From assembly GCA_049642465.1 (NCBI GenBank), contig JBAROV010000166.1:1-21122 (forward strand): 21,122 nucleotides of DNA, read 5' to 3'. Below, piece by piece: positions 6,938-15,668 of this stretch. Source of the DNA: CAWDPQ01 sp049642465. Its GTDB lineage: Bacteria; Acidobacteriota; Vicinamibacteria; Vicinamibacterales; 2-12-FULL-66-21. Position 1 is the first letter of the stretch. The number at the start of each line of letters is the position of its first letter. Below the pieces are notes generated by a model, which was not told the DNA's origin, ran no database searches, and was given only the letters and a program-made list of their open reading frames with translations. The position numbers and the translations under genes are program-made.

Positions 6938-8697
6938 CCTCACAAGTGATGGGGACACCCAGTCCGGCACGCGAGGGCTTTCGGACCTGTCCCGCGACCG
7001 GCCGTCTGATCCACTTTGGCGCCGAGCGCCTCATCAAGGTGCACGCCGTCGCTTCGGTCGTATCGCTGCTCATCGGCGCCATCGCCGCGGTAATGCTCGT
7101 GCTCACCCGCTGGCAGGCCGTGCACCTGCTCCCGGCCGTCTGGTTCTACCGCATCCTCGGCGTGCACGGCATGAGCATGCTGATTTTCTTCATCATCTTC
7201 TTCGAGATGGCCGTGCTGCTCTTTGCCAGCACGGTGCTGCTCAACGCGCGCAATTCGGCGCAGAAGATCTCATGGGCGGCGTGCGCACTGATGATTGCAG
7301 GGGCGCTTGTGGTCGAAACGATGATGTGGTCCGGGCGCGCCGACGTGCTCTTCACCTCCTACGTCCCGCTTCGAGCCGATCCCAATTTCTATCTGGGCGT
7401 GATTCTCTTCGCCGTCGGCGCCCTCGTGACCGTGGGAGTGTTCTTTGCCAACCTGGTCGTAGCGCGGCGCGAGCGAACCTACCAGGGGTCGCTTCCGCTG
7501 GTCGTCTACGGCGCCATGACGGCGGCCATCATTGCGGTGATCACCCTGCTGCACGGTGCAGCCATCTACATCCCGACCTATCTGTGGTCGCTCGGTCTGA
7601 TGGAAGTCGATCCGGAGGTCTACCGCATGATCTGGTGGGGCCTCGGCCATTCGTCGCAGCAGATTAATGTCGCCGCGATGGTGTCCATCTGGTACATGCT
7701 CGGCGCGCTCACCATTGGTTCGGTCGTACTCAACGAAAAGGTGAGTCGATCCGCCTTCGTGCTGTACATCCTGTTCATTTCGATGGCCTCGGCGCACCAC
7801 CTGCTGGTCGATCCGGGGATGGGGCCGGCCTGGAAAGTCGTGAACACGAGCTACTTCATGTACATGGCGGTGCTGGCGTCGATGATCCACGGTTTCACCG
7901 TGCCGGCGGGCATGGAGCTGGGGATGCGCCTGCGCGGCTTCACCAACGGGATGTTCGACTGGCTGCGGCGCGCCCCGTGGGGTGACCCTGGGTTCAGCTC
8001 GCTCGTCTTCTCGCTCGTCGTGTTCGGCTTCGTCGGCGGGATCACCGGCGTCACCATCGGCACCGAACAAATCAACATCATGGTGCACAACACGCTGCGC
8101 GTCCCGGGGCATTTTCATGCCACGGTGGTGAGCGGCACCGCGATGGCCTTCATGGGGGTCACCTACTATCTCATCCCGTTGATCTTCCGGAGAAAAGTGG
8201 CGTTCTGGAAAGCGGCAAAGATCCAGCCCTACCTGTTCGCCGGCGGCATGTTCATCTTCACGATCTCGATGACGTTTGCCGGGAGTTTCGGCGTTCCCCG
8301 CCGGCACTGGGACATTAGTTTCAGTCAGTCGCCCTTCGACGTGCAGTTCAATCCGATCGTCGATCTCATCCTCGCCGTCGTGGCGCTCGGCGGCTTGCTC
8401 GCCGCAACGGGTGCGTTCCTCTTCGTGGCCATCGCGGTGAAATCGGTATTCTTTGGCGACGAGCTCGGTGAGATCGCCAGGGGAGTGGCGATAGCCGGTG
8501 TGCCGGCCGGCCTGACGCATCCGCCGGTGCATGCGCCTGACGTCGATGCGCGCAACGCTGCGCTGCACCGACAGGCCCCCGGCGTGATGGGCCCGACCCC
8601 GGGGACGATCGTGCTCGTCTTCGTGTTCCTTGCCGCATTCATCGTGTACTTCTTCGTGAACTGGAAGATACTGTCGTTCATCTGGAAGATCGGATGA
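6934..8697 (+). CDS. norS: Heme-copper subunit I lacking the active-site tyrosine, NorS-like nitric oxide reductase (sNOR)
   Basis: 587 aa, about 12 or more membrane helices. Heme and copper ligands are present: low-spin heme H78 and H395, high-spin heme H393, and CuB H239, H288 and H289. In oxygen reductases the CuB His is followed four residues later by the cross-linked Tyr (HPEVY or similar). Here the motif is GHSSQQIN, with Gln243 in that position. The cNOR/qNOR glutamate motif (HLWVEG) is also absent. This pattern, together with the CuA subunit before it and SenC after it, fits the sNOR family, which reduces NO to N2O. Start and stop both overlap the neighbouring genes by ATGA, indicating tight coupling. 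The biochemical reaction is inferred; an unusual oxygen reductase is the main alternative. Confidence 0.82.
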   Translation: MTSQVMGTPSPAREGFRTCPATGRLIHFGAERLIKVHAVASVVSLLIGAIAAVMLVLTRWQAVHLLPAVWFYRILGVHGMSMLIFFIIFFEMAVLLFASTVLLNARNSAQKISWAACALMIAGALVVETMMWSGRADVLFTSYVPLRADPNFYLGVILFAVGALVTVGVFFANLVVARRERTYQGSLPLVVYGAMTAAIIAVITLLHGAAIYIPTYLWSLGLMEVDPEVYRMIWWGLGHSSQQINVAAMVSIWYMLGALTIGSVVLNEKVSRSAFVLYILFISMASAHHLLVDPGMGPAWKVVNTSYFMYMAVLASMIHGFTVPAGMELGMRLRGFTNGMFDWLRRAPWGDPGFSSLVFSLVVFGFVGGITGVTIGTEQINIMVHNTLRVPGHFHATVVSGTAMAFMGVTYYLIPLIFRRKVAFWKAAKIQPYLFAGGMFIFTISMTFAGSFGVPRRHWDISFSQSPFDVQFNPIVDLILAVVALGGLLAATGAFLFVAIAVKSVFFGDELGEIARGVAIAGVPAGLTHPPVHAPDVDARNAALHRQAPGVMGPTPGTIVLVFVFLAAFIVYFFVNWKILSFIWKIG

Positions 8698-9572
8698 CGA
8701 TCCTCTCGCGCGCATGGACGCCGGTGACTGCGCTCGGCGCAATCCTCGCGATTACCGCGTCGTGGTGGGCGCTGGCGCTGTGGCCGATGGGCGGCGCCGC
8801 ACCTGAATGGCTGCTGCGCACTCGCGACGTCTGTTTTGGGTCGACGGAGAACGGTCTTCCGAATGCCGCCGGCTGGACGCTGCTCATCGGCCAGCCGATC
8901 GGGATGATCGGGCTCCTGGCCACGGTCTGGGGCGCGGAGCTCCGAGCGGAACTGACACTGCTGATGACACGCGCGGCTGGACAGGTCGCGGTCGGCGTCG
9001 TGTCCGCGCTCGTGGTTGCCAGCGCGTACAGCGTCGCCTGGCGCGTGCGCACGGCAGGTCAGGAGCCGTTCGCGACAGGGACGGCGGACATCGCCTCGCA
9101 ACTGACGCGCGTGAACGACGCGTCGCCGGCGCTGACGCTCACCGATCAGCACGGTCGGGAGGTTTCGCTCGAGTCATTTCGCGGGCGGCCCGTGCTCGTC
9201 GCCTTCGCCTACGCGCACTGTGAAACGGTCTGCCCACTCATCGTGTCGGATCTGCTGTCGGCCCGACAGCAGTCAGCCGACAATCCTCCCCCGGTGCTCG
9301 TCGTCACGCTGGATCCGTGGCGCGACACGCCGAGCCGCCTCCCGTCGATTGCCAAGCAGTGGAATCTGCAGGACGGCACGCACGTGCTGTCAGGCCAGCC
9401 TGATGTTGTCGAACGGACGCTCAACGGCTGGCGTATTCCGCGCGTGCGGAACGACAAGACCGGCGCCATCTCGCATCCGTCGCTCGTTTACGTAATCGAT
9501 GCGGGCGGCCGAATCGCGTACGTCGTCAACGGCAGTGCCGCGGCGATCGCCGCCGCAGTGCGGGCGTTATAA
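8694..9572 (+). CDS. SCO1/SenC-family copper chaperone with N-terminal membrane domain
   Basis: 292 aa. The C-terminal domain (about residues 135-290) is a thioredoxin-fold SCO/SenC with C176-ETV-C180 and distal H261, the copper-binding set, plus the conserved DPWRD. These proteins deliver copper to the CuA centre of subunit II. Unusually, the first 120 residues contain about three membrane helices (12-30, 62-80 and 96-114) and a loop with DVCFGSTENGLPNAAGW, a separate domain not found in a standard SCO protein. The start overlaps the subunit I stop (ATGA). The order subunit I/II then SenC matches known norSY-senC clusters. The membrane domain could correspond to a fused accessory gene (inference). 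Confidence 0.83.
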   Translation: MTILSRAWTPVTALGAILAITASWWALALWPMGGAAPEWLLRTRDVCFGSTENGLPNAAGWTLLIGQPIGMIGLLATVWGAELRAELTLLMTRAAGQVAVGVVSALVVASAYSVAWRVRTAGQEPFATGTADIASQLTRVNDASPALTLTDQHGREVSLESFRGRPVLVAFAYAHCETVCPLIVSDLLSARQQSADNPPPVLVVTLDPWRDTPSRLPSIAKQWNLQDGTHVLSGQPDVVERTLNGWRIPRVRNDKTGAISHPSLVYVIDAGGRIAYVVNGSAAAIAAAVRAL

Positions 9573-9658
9573 ACGCGTTTCCACGGAGACCGCCTCGAAA
9601 GCGCCACGTAATAATTCTGTACTCGCGTGTTCGGGCCGCGGCAGCATCGTAGGATCCT

Positions 9659-9695
9659 TCAACGGCAACGCGGGACGAGGCACTGATGCCGTTGA
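9659..9695 (+). promoter_or_regulatory. Inverted repeat in the leader of the B12 radical SAM gene
   Basis: TCAACGGCA (9659-9667) and TGCCGTTGA (9687-9695) are perfect 9-bp arms with a 19-nt loop, in the 135-bp gap after the SenC gene. The 3' arm ends directly before the GGAGAG ribosome-binding region. No U-tract follows, so a simple intrinsic terminator is unlikely; a leader hairpin or operator is possible. Confidence 0.4.
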
Positions 9696-9707
9696 GGAGA
9701 GACGGCG

Positions 9708-11339
9708 ATGCCGACGCATCAAAAGGGATCGAGGGCGCGCGTGTTGCTCTCCTCGGTCTTCAAGCCATTCGCGCAAGACGATGAGTTCGGGTCCAGGGCC
9801 ATCAATCCGATGGAGCTGTACCACAATCAGGTAACGCGGGCCCAAGGCCCCTTCTCGCTCCGGATGTTCCATCGCTCGTGGGGCCTGATGTTCATTCACG
9901 CCAATATCACGGCGCCCGCTACGCTGCTGGATTTCCCCTCGCGGGAGCGCTTCGTTCATGAGTTGACGCGTGGTCGTTACGACATCGTGGGTATTTCCGC
10001 CATCGTCGTCAACGTTGGGAAGGTGCGTGAGATGTGTCGGCTGGTGCGCCGCCACTCGCCAGGTTCGACGATCGTCGTCGGAGGTCACGTCGCGGCCATC
10101 CCCGAACTCGAACGCACGATCGACGCCGACTATATCGTTCGCGGCGAGGGCGTGTCCTGGATGCGGCGTTTCCTGGCAGACGATCCGGACCGGCCGCTCG
10201 TGCACCCGGCGATTCCGTCTTCGTTCCGGTTCCGCGTGATGGGCTTGAGAAGTCCGCGCGGCGGAGGAAACCCCGCGGCGACAATCATACCCTCGGTCGG
10301 CTGTCCGCTTGGCTGCAACTTCTGCACGACGTCCGCCTTCTTCGGCGGCAAGGGACGGTTCGTTAATTTCTACGACAGCGGAGAGGAACTCTTCCGGGTC
10401 ATGTGTGAGGTCGAGCGCGCCCTCGGCACGTCCGCGTTCTTCATGATGGACGAGAACTTCCTGCTGTACAAGCGGCGGGCTTTGGAGTTGCTCGAGTGCA
10501 TGAAGAGAAGCGGCAAGGCGTGGTCGCTGTACGTGTTCTCATCGGCAAACGCGATACGCAAGTACGAGATTCGACAGCTCGTCGAGCTCGGAGTCGAGTG
10601 GATCTGGCTGGGTCTGGAGTCGTCTGCCGCCGGGTACAGGAAACTCGACGGCGCCGATACGCTGACACTGGTCAGCGAACTCCAGGCCCACGGCATCTGC
10701 GTCCACGGGTCAACGATCATCGGTCTCGAACACCACACGCCGGTGACCGTGCTGGACGACATCGATCGCGCCATCGCTCACGACACCGTTTTCCATCAGT
10801 TCATGTTGTACACTCCGGTTCCCGGCACGCCACTGCACGCGCAGGTTGCCGCAGAAGGTCGGCTGCTCGATGTCGATCTCGCGGACATTCACGGTCAATT
10901 CAAGTTCAACTTCCGGCACCCGGCGATCTCCCGGGATGAGTCCCAGGTGCTGCTCGATCGGGCCTTCCAATTGGACTTCGAGCGCAACGGACCGAGCCTT
11001 TACCGGCTGATGAAAATCATGCAGCGACGGTGGCGCCGATACGGCACGGACGCCGATCCCCGCGTGCGGACGCGTGTGGCGATGGCAGCCTCGCAGCTCC
11101 GTCTCGGCTACGGGGCCGCTCTCTGGGCGATGGGCAAATACCTCCGACGATCGAATCCGTCAATCGCGGAACAGATCGCCCACCTGGCCTCGGAAATCGA
11201 GCACGACTTCGGTCTCGCCGCGAAGCTCTCCCGCCGTGCTCTCGGTCCTGTCCTGTTGTGGAGTTCCAGGCTCGATGCGGCGCGCCATCCGTCGGGACGG
11301 AGACTCGAACCGCCCACATTTGTCGATCGCCGGCATTGA
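9708..11339 (+). CDS. B12-binding-domain radical SAM protein
   Basis: 543 aa. A cobalamin-binding-like Rossmann region spans about residues 60-160 (YDIVGISA, TIVVGGHVA, DYIVRGEG). A radical SAM barrel follows with the canonical cluster C199-C203-C206 in GCPLGCNFC. A helical C-terminal extension spans about 400-543. Class B enzymes of this type carry out radical methylations or rearrangements, for example in lipid or cofactor biosynthesis; the substrate cannot be told from sequence. The ATG at 9708 has GGAGAG upstream. It sits on the same strand after the sNOR operon but is separated by a 135-bp gap with a hairpin, and is convergent with the nos operon, so a denitrification role is not implied. 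Confidence 0.85.
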   Translation: MPTHQKGSRARVLLSSVFKPFAQDDEFGSRAINPMELYHNQVTRAQGPFSLRMFHRSWGLMFIHANITAPATLLDFPSRERFVHELTRGRYDIVGISAIVVNVGKVREMCRLVRRHSPGSTIVVGGHVAAIPELERTIDADYIVRGEGVSWMRRFLADDPDRPLVHPAIPSSFRFRVMGLRSPRGGGNPAATIIPSVGCPLGCNFCTTSAFFGGKGRFVNFYDSGEELFRVMCEVERALGTSAFFMMDENFLLYKRRALELLECMKRSGKAWSLYVFSSANAIRKYEIRQLVELGVEWIWLGLESSAAGYRKLDGADTLTLVSELQAHGICVHGSTIIGLEHHTPVTVLDDIDRAIAHDTVFHQFMLYTPVPGTPLHAQVAAEGRLLDVDLADIHGQFKFNFRHPAISRDESQVLLDRAFQLDFERNGPSLYRLMKIMQRRWRRYGTDADPRVRTRVAMAASQLRLGYGAALWAMGKYLRRSNPSIAEQIAHLASEIEHDFGLAAKLSRRALGPVLLWSSRLDAARHPSGRRLEPPTFVDRRH

Positions 11340-11357
11340 GGGCGGGCGCGATCCCGT

Positions 11358-11768
11358 TCAATTGCCGGAGTCGCTCAACGATCGGACGTAGGCCACGAGC
11401 GCCGCGAGTTCGGGATCCTTGAACTGCGGATGACTGGGCATCAGCGGCTTGCCTTTGATCGACCCTCCCATCTTGATGATGTCGGCGATCTGCTTGTCAG
11501 TCAGCGTGCTCATGTACGCCTTGTCCGTGTGATCGCGGGGCGGGGGTTTGAGCACGCCCGCCGCTGGTCCGTCCCCCTTGCCGGTTTCCCCATGACATGG
11601 GACGCAATTCGTCTTGTAAAGCGTTCGGCCTTGTTCGATCACCGCCGGGGATGCCGCCGCGGACGCTGAGGTCCGTCCCGGAGGGGCGGAATCGGTCGTT
11701 TGCGACGAGCACGCAACGAGGCCGAGACTTGCGACTCCGATTATCAGGGCGGGAACTTTGTACGTCAT
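11358..11768 (-). CDS. Monoheme cytochrome c lipoprotein, last gene of the nos operon
   Basis: 136 aa. A lipoprotein signal ends at LVAC20. A Ser/Ala/Pro linker to about residue 42 leads into a class I cytochrome c domain with C55-VPC-H59 and the likely axial Met110 in KPLMPSHP. It is probably anchored to a membrane on the periplasmic side and donates electrons to NosZ, as the NosC-type cytochromes of clade II nos clusters are thought to do. The ATG overlaps the nosFY stop (ATGA), so it is translationally coupled. It ends 18 bp from the convergent radical SAM gene with no evident terminator between them. Confidence 0.87.
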   Translation of the reverse strand: MTYKVPALIIGVASLGLVACSSQTTDSAPPGRTSASAAASPAVIEQGRTLYKTNCVPCHGETGKGDGPAAGVLKPPPRDHTDKAYMSTLTDKQIADIIKMGGSIKGKPLMPSHPQFKDPELAALVAYVRSLSDSGN

Positions 11769-13333
11769 GAAACCTTTACCTCACCTGGGGAAACGATCGT
11801 GTGAACGAGACCTGAGCGGCAGGGACGCGGTGCGTGCAGGCGGAACCGGACGAGCGCGACAAACAGTGGCGCGATGGCCCAGAACGCCAGCGCGCCGAGC
11901 AAGAGGCCGGCGGCCCCGCCGCGCGAGAACTGTGCTGCGAGATAGGCGCCTGCGGGGCCAAGCAGGTACAGATCAGGTTCCAGAGACAGCACGCCCAGAA
12001 CTCGCGCGGCATCAACCGGATTGGCGAGTAACCCCGCCGACAAGAACTCGACCGACATCCCGTTCACTGCGAGTGAACCCATGAGGATCAGGTCGTAGAG
12101 CAGCACGAACGCGAACCACACCGAGATCGCGGCCCCTTGCGACTGCGCCGCGGATCGGCTGCTCACCGAGACGAGCAGGCCGACTGCGGCCATTGCCGCG
12201 CCGACCAGTGCCGCAATCAGCGGAAAGAGCAGATAGTGACCGAGGATCGCAGGACCGGCATGCCAGGCGACCAAAATACCTGCCGGAACAAAGCCAAGAG
12301 TCGTCGCGAGCGTCAACGACAAGAGCAGGCCGGTGTGTTTTGCGAGCAGGAGGCCGGAGCGTGTGATCGGCTGCGCGAGGAGGTGCTCCAGAGTCCCGCG
12401 TTCACGCTCTCCAGCGATCGACGAAGCCCCCATCAGGACGGCGACAAGAGGCGAGAGAAGTAGACACAGGTTCATGAGTGTGGCGGTCGTGCGTCCGAAC
12501 GCCTGCAGCGCCAGCCCAGAGCTGCTTTGGATTCCGGTCATCGCCGCGACAAATCCCAGTACGCCCAGTGCGACGGCGTAAGAAATCAGCCAGCGATTCC
12601 CAAGTGCATCGGACAGCTCCTTGACGATCAGCGGTTTGACCGATCCGGCGCCCACCTGCACATCCGCCACCCTCGATTCCTTCTGAGGGGGCAGGGACCC
12701 GGCCCTCGTGTCCGACACCACGCGACCCTCTTCGAGCACGATGCGGCGGTCGCCCGCGGCGAGCAGCTCCTGACCGGCATGGGTGGAGACGAGGACGGTG
12801 CGGCCGTCTGCCGCAAGGCCGCGAAGCGTCCCGGCCAGCCAGTCGCGGCTCGCCGCGTCGAGGCTCGAGGTCGGTTCATCGAGAATCAGAATCCGCGGAT
12901 CCGCAAGCAGCGCGAGCGCAAACCCCAGGCGCTGCCGCAATCCACCCGACAAGTCGCTGACGCGCTCGCCGGTGTGACCCTCGAGGCCAGCCTCGATTAA
13001 CAAGGGCGCACACCGCTCTCGCGAAACTCTTCGAATATCCGCGTAAAGGTGAATCGTGTCCTCGACAGTGAGGTCCTGGTGCAGTCCTCCGGTTTGCGGC
13101 ATGTAGCCGACAAGAGCACGAACGGTCTGGCCCTCCACGAGCGGATCCCGTCCGCCAACGTGAATGGCTCCGTCAAACTCTGTAATACCCAGCAGGCAAC
13201 GCAGGAGCGTGGACTTGCCCGCGCCATTCGCGCCCAGCAGCAACGTGACCTCGCCCGGGTGAATCTGAAGCGACACCCCTGCGAGTGCCTGACGCTTCCC
13301 GTAACGCTTCGAGACGTCCTCAATCCGAATCAT
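11765..13333 (-). CDS. nosFY: NosF-NosY fusion: ABC ATPase plus permease for NosZ copper-site maturation
   Basis: 522 aa. Residues 1-215 form a complete ABC ATPase: Walker A GANGAGKST (34-42), signature LSGG (128-131), Walker B ILILDEP (148-154) and a switch His in STH. After a linker, residues about 230-505 form a permease with about six membrane helices and the GERERGTLEHLLAQPITR motif, as in NosY. NosF and NosY are normally separate proteins that work with NosD in assembling the NosZ CuZ centre. Here one open frame covers both, with no stop or frameshift. The start overlaps nosD (ATGA) and the stop overlaps the cytochrome c gene (ATGA). Confidence 0.9.
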   Translation of the reverse strand: MIRIEDVSKRYGKRQALAGVSLQIHPGEVTLLLGANGAGKSTLLRCLLGITEFDGAIHVGGRDPLVEGQTVRALVGYMPQTGGLHQDLTVEDTIHLYADIRRVSRERCAPLLIEAGLEGHTGERVSDLSGGLRQRLGFALALLADPRILILDEPTSSLDAASRDWLAGTLRGLAADGRTVLVSTHAGQELLAAGDRRIVLEEGRVVSDTRAGSLPPQKESRVADVQVGAGSVKPLIVKELSDALGNRWLISYAVALGVLGFVAAMTGIQSSSGLALQAFGRTTATLMNLCLLLSPLVAVLMGASSIAGERERGTLEHLLAQPITRSGLLLAKHTGLLLSLTLATTLGFVPAGILVAWHAGPAILGHYLLFPLIAALVGAAMAAVGLLVSVSSRSAAQSQGAAISVWFAFVLLYDLILMGSLAVNGMSVEFLSAGLLANPVDAARVLGVLSLEPDLYLLGPAGAYLAAQFSRGGAAGLLLGALAFWAIAPLFVALVRFRLHAPRPCRSGLVHTIVSPGEVKVS

Positions 13334-15159
13334 CGCGACCCTCGAATGTCGGCAGACATCAGCGGGTGCTCATCGACGAGCAGCGGCTGATCGCGATACA
13401 GCGGGAACATCCGCGCGGCCGCCTCGAGCGCCAGGTGCGCGGGCGTATAGAGAAAGGCCTGCACCAGCGAGTTCTTCCGGATCAAGGCGTCCATTGGCTC
13501 GTTCACGGTGTACGGCAGGTCCCCCAATCCATCAGCGTCCGCGTCGTAACCACGGTACTGACTCCACGAATTGCCGCGGCCGTTTCGCGACCATTTGAGA
13601 GACGGGGACAACCGGCGTCCGAGTGGCCGGACGTCAGCGAGATTGTCAGCAATCCGGTTTTCCGCGATCGTCAACGCAGCATTGCTCTGGAGTGCCAAGC
13701 CCACGTCGTTACCGGCAATGGTGTTGTGCATCATCACTGCCTGGTGCGTCGGCTGAAGCGGCACTCCTTCGGCATAGACACCGACCCGGTTCGAGAGGAT
13801 CACGTTGTCTTCAGCCACGAGATCGCCGATGTCCTTGAGCAGCACGCCGTAAGCCGCAGATCCCTGTCGGTGCTGCTCGATCCGGTTCGCACGTAATACC
13901 AGCTTGTCCGATTGCATGAGAGCCGCCCCCAGAAGGTTGGCGACCAGTGTGTTGTCAATCAGCGTCGCATTCAGCGACGACATCGAATGAAGGCCGTAGC
14001 GGCATCGGGTGACGTCGTTGCCCGATACGACTGCGCCCTCTGCAAAAGACAAGTAGACGCCGTCGCGTGCGTCGGAAATGTGGTTACCGGTGATCCTGCT
14101 GTTGCGCGCGTTCCAGACACTGATTCCGTGTCCCGGTCGCGCTCCGTGCTGGACCCCTGGAGAGATTCGGTTGTTCGCAACCCGGTAGCCATCGCCGCCG
14201 TCGATGTGAATGCCGAAATACACGTCACGAACGTCGTTGTCTTCAATCGTGTGCCGATTGCCTGTCGCTTTGATTCCGGCCGCCTCCTCGGTCACTTCGC
14301 GTCCGCTGTTGCGCACGCGGAATCCTCGAAACACCACCTCGTCGCCCTCGATGGCCACCACGCTGCCTCTGCCGCGCCCGTCGATGACGGGATTGTTTCG
14401 ACCGATGACCGTCAGTGGACCGTGAATGCGAATTGGACCGGCGTGAGTCCCGCCGTCAACGATCAGCGTGCTGCCTGGAGGCGCGCTGGCAATTCGATCC
14501 TGCAAATTCTGCGGCTGGGCTGAAAGGCCCGACTGGCCAGCAACCAGTAACGTGGCGATCGCGGCTGCAACAGCAGTCCGGGGCGCACTCGCGTGGCGTG
14601 CAGGTGCCGCGAAATGGCCGGCAAGCCGTGTCCCCACGATCAGCGCCACAGCGGCCGCGAACAGACACAACACGCCACTCGCCACCATTCCACTGGACAC
14701 GAAGTTGCCCATGTGAGACGTCCCGATGACCAGTGGCGTGAACGGCTTCAACCGGATCGGCGCCTGCGGGTTGAGCGTGTGTCCGAACATGTAGAGCCGC
14801 CACTGGAGATCCAGGACGATCATGAACGGCGTGGCGGTGACAGCGAACACCGCCAGGCGGCGCAGCCACCGATGAAACGGCGCAAGTAGACACAGGACGA
14901 TCAACGCGGCAATACCAATCGGGAACATCGACGTCTCGAGCGCCGGCGCCTCGATCGGTGGCATGCCGATGTAGTGGTTCAGGATGTTCAGTTCGCGGAT
15001 GTCGCCGACCATGCTGGTGCCGTAGGCCGTCAGCCGCAGCCCTTTTGGATACTGCGGCGCACGCATCGTCAGCGTCCAGAGCGGCAGCGTGCTGCTCAGC
15101 GCGACCAGGCCGGCTGCCGCGGCGGCGGAGAGAACTCGAATGAGAATTGGTCGTTTCAC
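13330..15159 (-). CDS. nosD: NosD copper-maturation protein with extra N-terminal membrane domain
   Basis: 609 aa. Residues about 215-560 form a right-handed parallel beta-helix (NosD/CASH repeats: GDGYRVANNRI, NSRITGNHI, GAVVSGNDV and similar), the periplasmic protein that acts with NosFY in CuZ assembly. Before it lies a domain of about 185 residues with helices near 9-28, 80-97, 102-118 and 157-177 and a loop reading LNILNHYIGMPPIEA. A second signal-like helix (192-212, ending LSAQ) leads into the beta-helix. The membrane domain resembles a separate membrane protein that I recall from some clade II nos clusters; that link is recollection, not proof. The start is GTG at 15159 with AAGG about nine bases upstream. 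The stop overlaps the nosFY start. Confidence 0.88.
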   Translation of the reverse strand: MKRPILIRVLSAAAAAGLVALSSTLPLWTLTMRAPQYPKGLRLTAYGTSMVGDIRELNILNHYIGMPPIEAPALETSMFPIGIAALIVLCLLAPFHRWLRRLAVFAVTATPFMIVLDLQWRLYMFGHTLNPQAPIRLKPFTPLVIGTSHMGNFVSSGMVASGVLCLFAAAVALIVGTRLAGHFAAPARHASAPRTAVAAAIATLLVAGQSGLSAQPQNLQDRIASAPPGSTLIVDGGTHAGPIRIHGPLTVIGRNNPVIDGRGRGSVVAIEGDEVVFRGFRVRNSGREVTEEAAGIKATGNRHTIEDNDVRDVYFGIHIDGGDGYRVANNRISPGVQHGARPGHGISVWNARNSRITGNHISDARDGVYLSFAEGAVVSGNDVTRCRYGLHSMSSLNATLIDNTLVANLLGAALMQSDKLVLRANRIEQHRQGSAAYGVLLKDIGDLVAEDNVILSNRVGVYAEGVPLQPTHQAVMMHNTIAGNDVGLALQSNAALTIAENRIADNLADVRPLGRRLSPSLKWSRNGRGNSWSQYRGYDADADGLGDLPYTVNEPMDALIRKNSLVQAFLYTPAHLALEAAARMFPLYRDQPLLVDEHPLMSADIRGSR

Positions 15160-15219
15160 CGTTGCCTTCTTTATTCAATGCTCGGGCCGCAGGCGCTTTC
15201 GCTTCTCGTCTTCTTGCTA

Positions 15220-15663
15220 CTACCACGTGCGCAACAGGTCATCGAACGAGCCGACGATAACTCCTTCGTTCTGGGCCGCTCCACGCTCGGCAGCGGCCCT
15301 GCCACGATAGGCGACGATGCCCCCTGACATGGGGGTACGAAGACGCGCGGACCTGACGAATACAGCCTCCGTCCGATCGATCCAGACCGCCGTTGCGGCG
15401 TCGTGGAACCAGAAGCGCAGGCGCTCGGGGTTCGCCTCGCCGCTGATGGCATTCAGGAGGCATCCAATATCGTCAAAGATCCGCGCGTCGGACCCTTCGC
15501 GGCGATACGCGGCCGCGAACGCGGGCTCGCTGACCAGCATCCCGCAGTGTGCGCACGGCGTGCGGTCCACCACGATATCTGGTGGACCGTCTGCCTTCAC
15601 GCCGCACGCCGCCCCTGCGGCGAGCGTCAGGACGCCCACGATCGCGGCACGTCTCGTCACCAT
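15220..15663 (-). CDS. nosL: NosL copper-binding lipoprotein
   Basis: 147 aa. A twin-Arg-containing but Sec-like lipoprotein signal ends at AGAAC20. The signature C37-AH-C40-G-M42 is the NosL copper motif, followed by the usual FDDIGCLL segment. NosL binds Cu(I) and supplies copper to NosD/NosZ assembly. The ATG at 15663 is five bases after the nosZ stop. A 60-bp gap without a gene separates it from nosD. Confidence 0.9.
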   Translation of the reverse strand: MVTRRAAIVGVLTLAAGAACGVKADGPPDIVVDRTPCAHCGMLVSEPAFAAAYRREGSDARIFDDIGCLLNAISGEANPERLRFWFHDAATAVWIDRTEAVFVRSARLRTPMSGGIVAYRGRAAAERGAAQNEGVIVGSFDDLLRTW

Positions 15664-15668
15664 GTCAC

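Noticed and set aside
6353..8697. Standard cytochrome c oxidase (aa3 or ba3 type)
   Set aside because: The essential active-site Tyr position is Gln, there is no subunit III, and the neighbours are denitrification genes.
7270..8742. 490-aa open frame on the minus strand opposite the NOR subunit I
   Set aside because: It is antisense to a clear membrane enzyme, rich in His, Arg, Glu and Asp from GC-rich codon shadowing, and has no domain.
11340..11357. Terminator between the convergent radical SAM and cytochrome c genes
   Set aside because: The 18-bp gap has no stem-loop with a T-tract.
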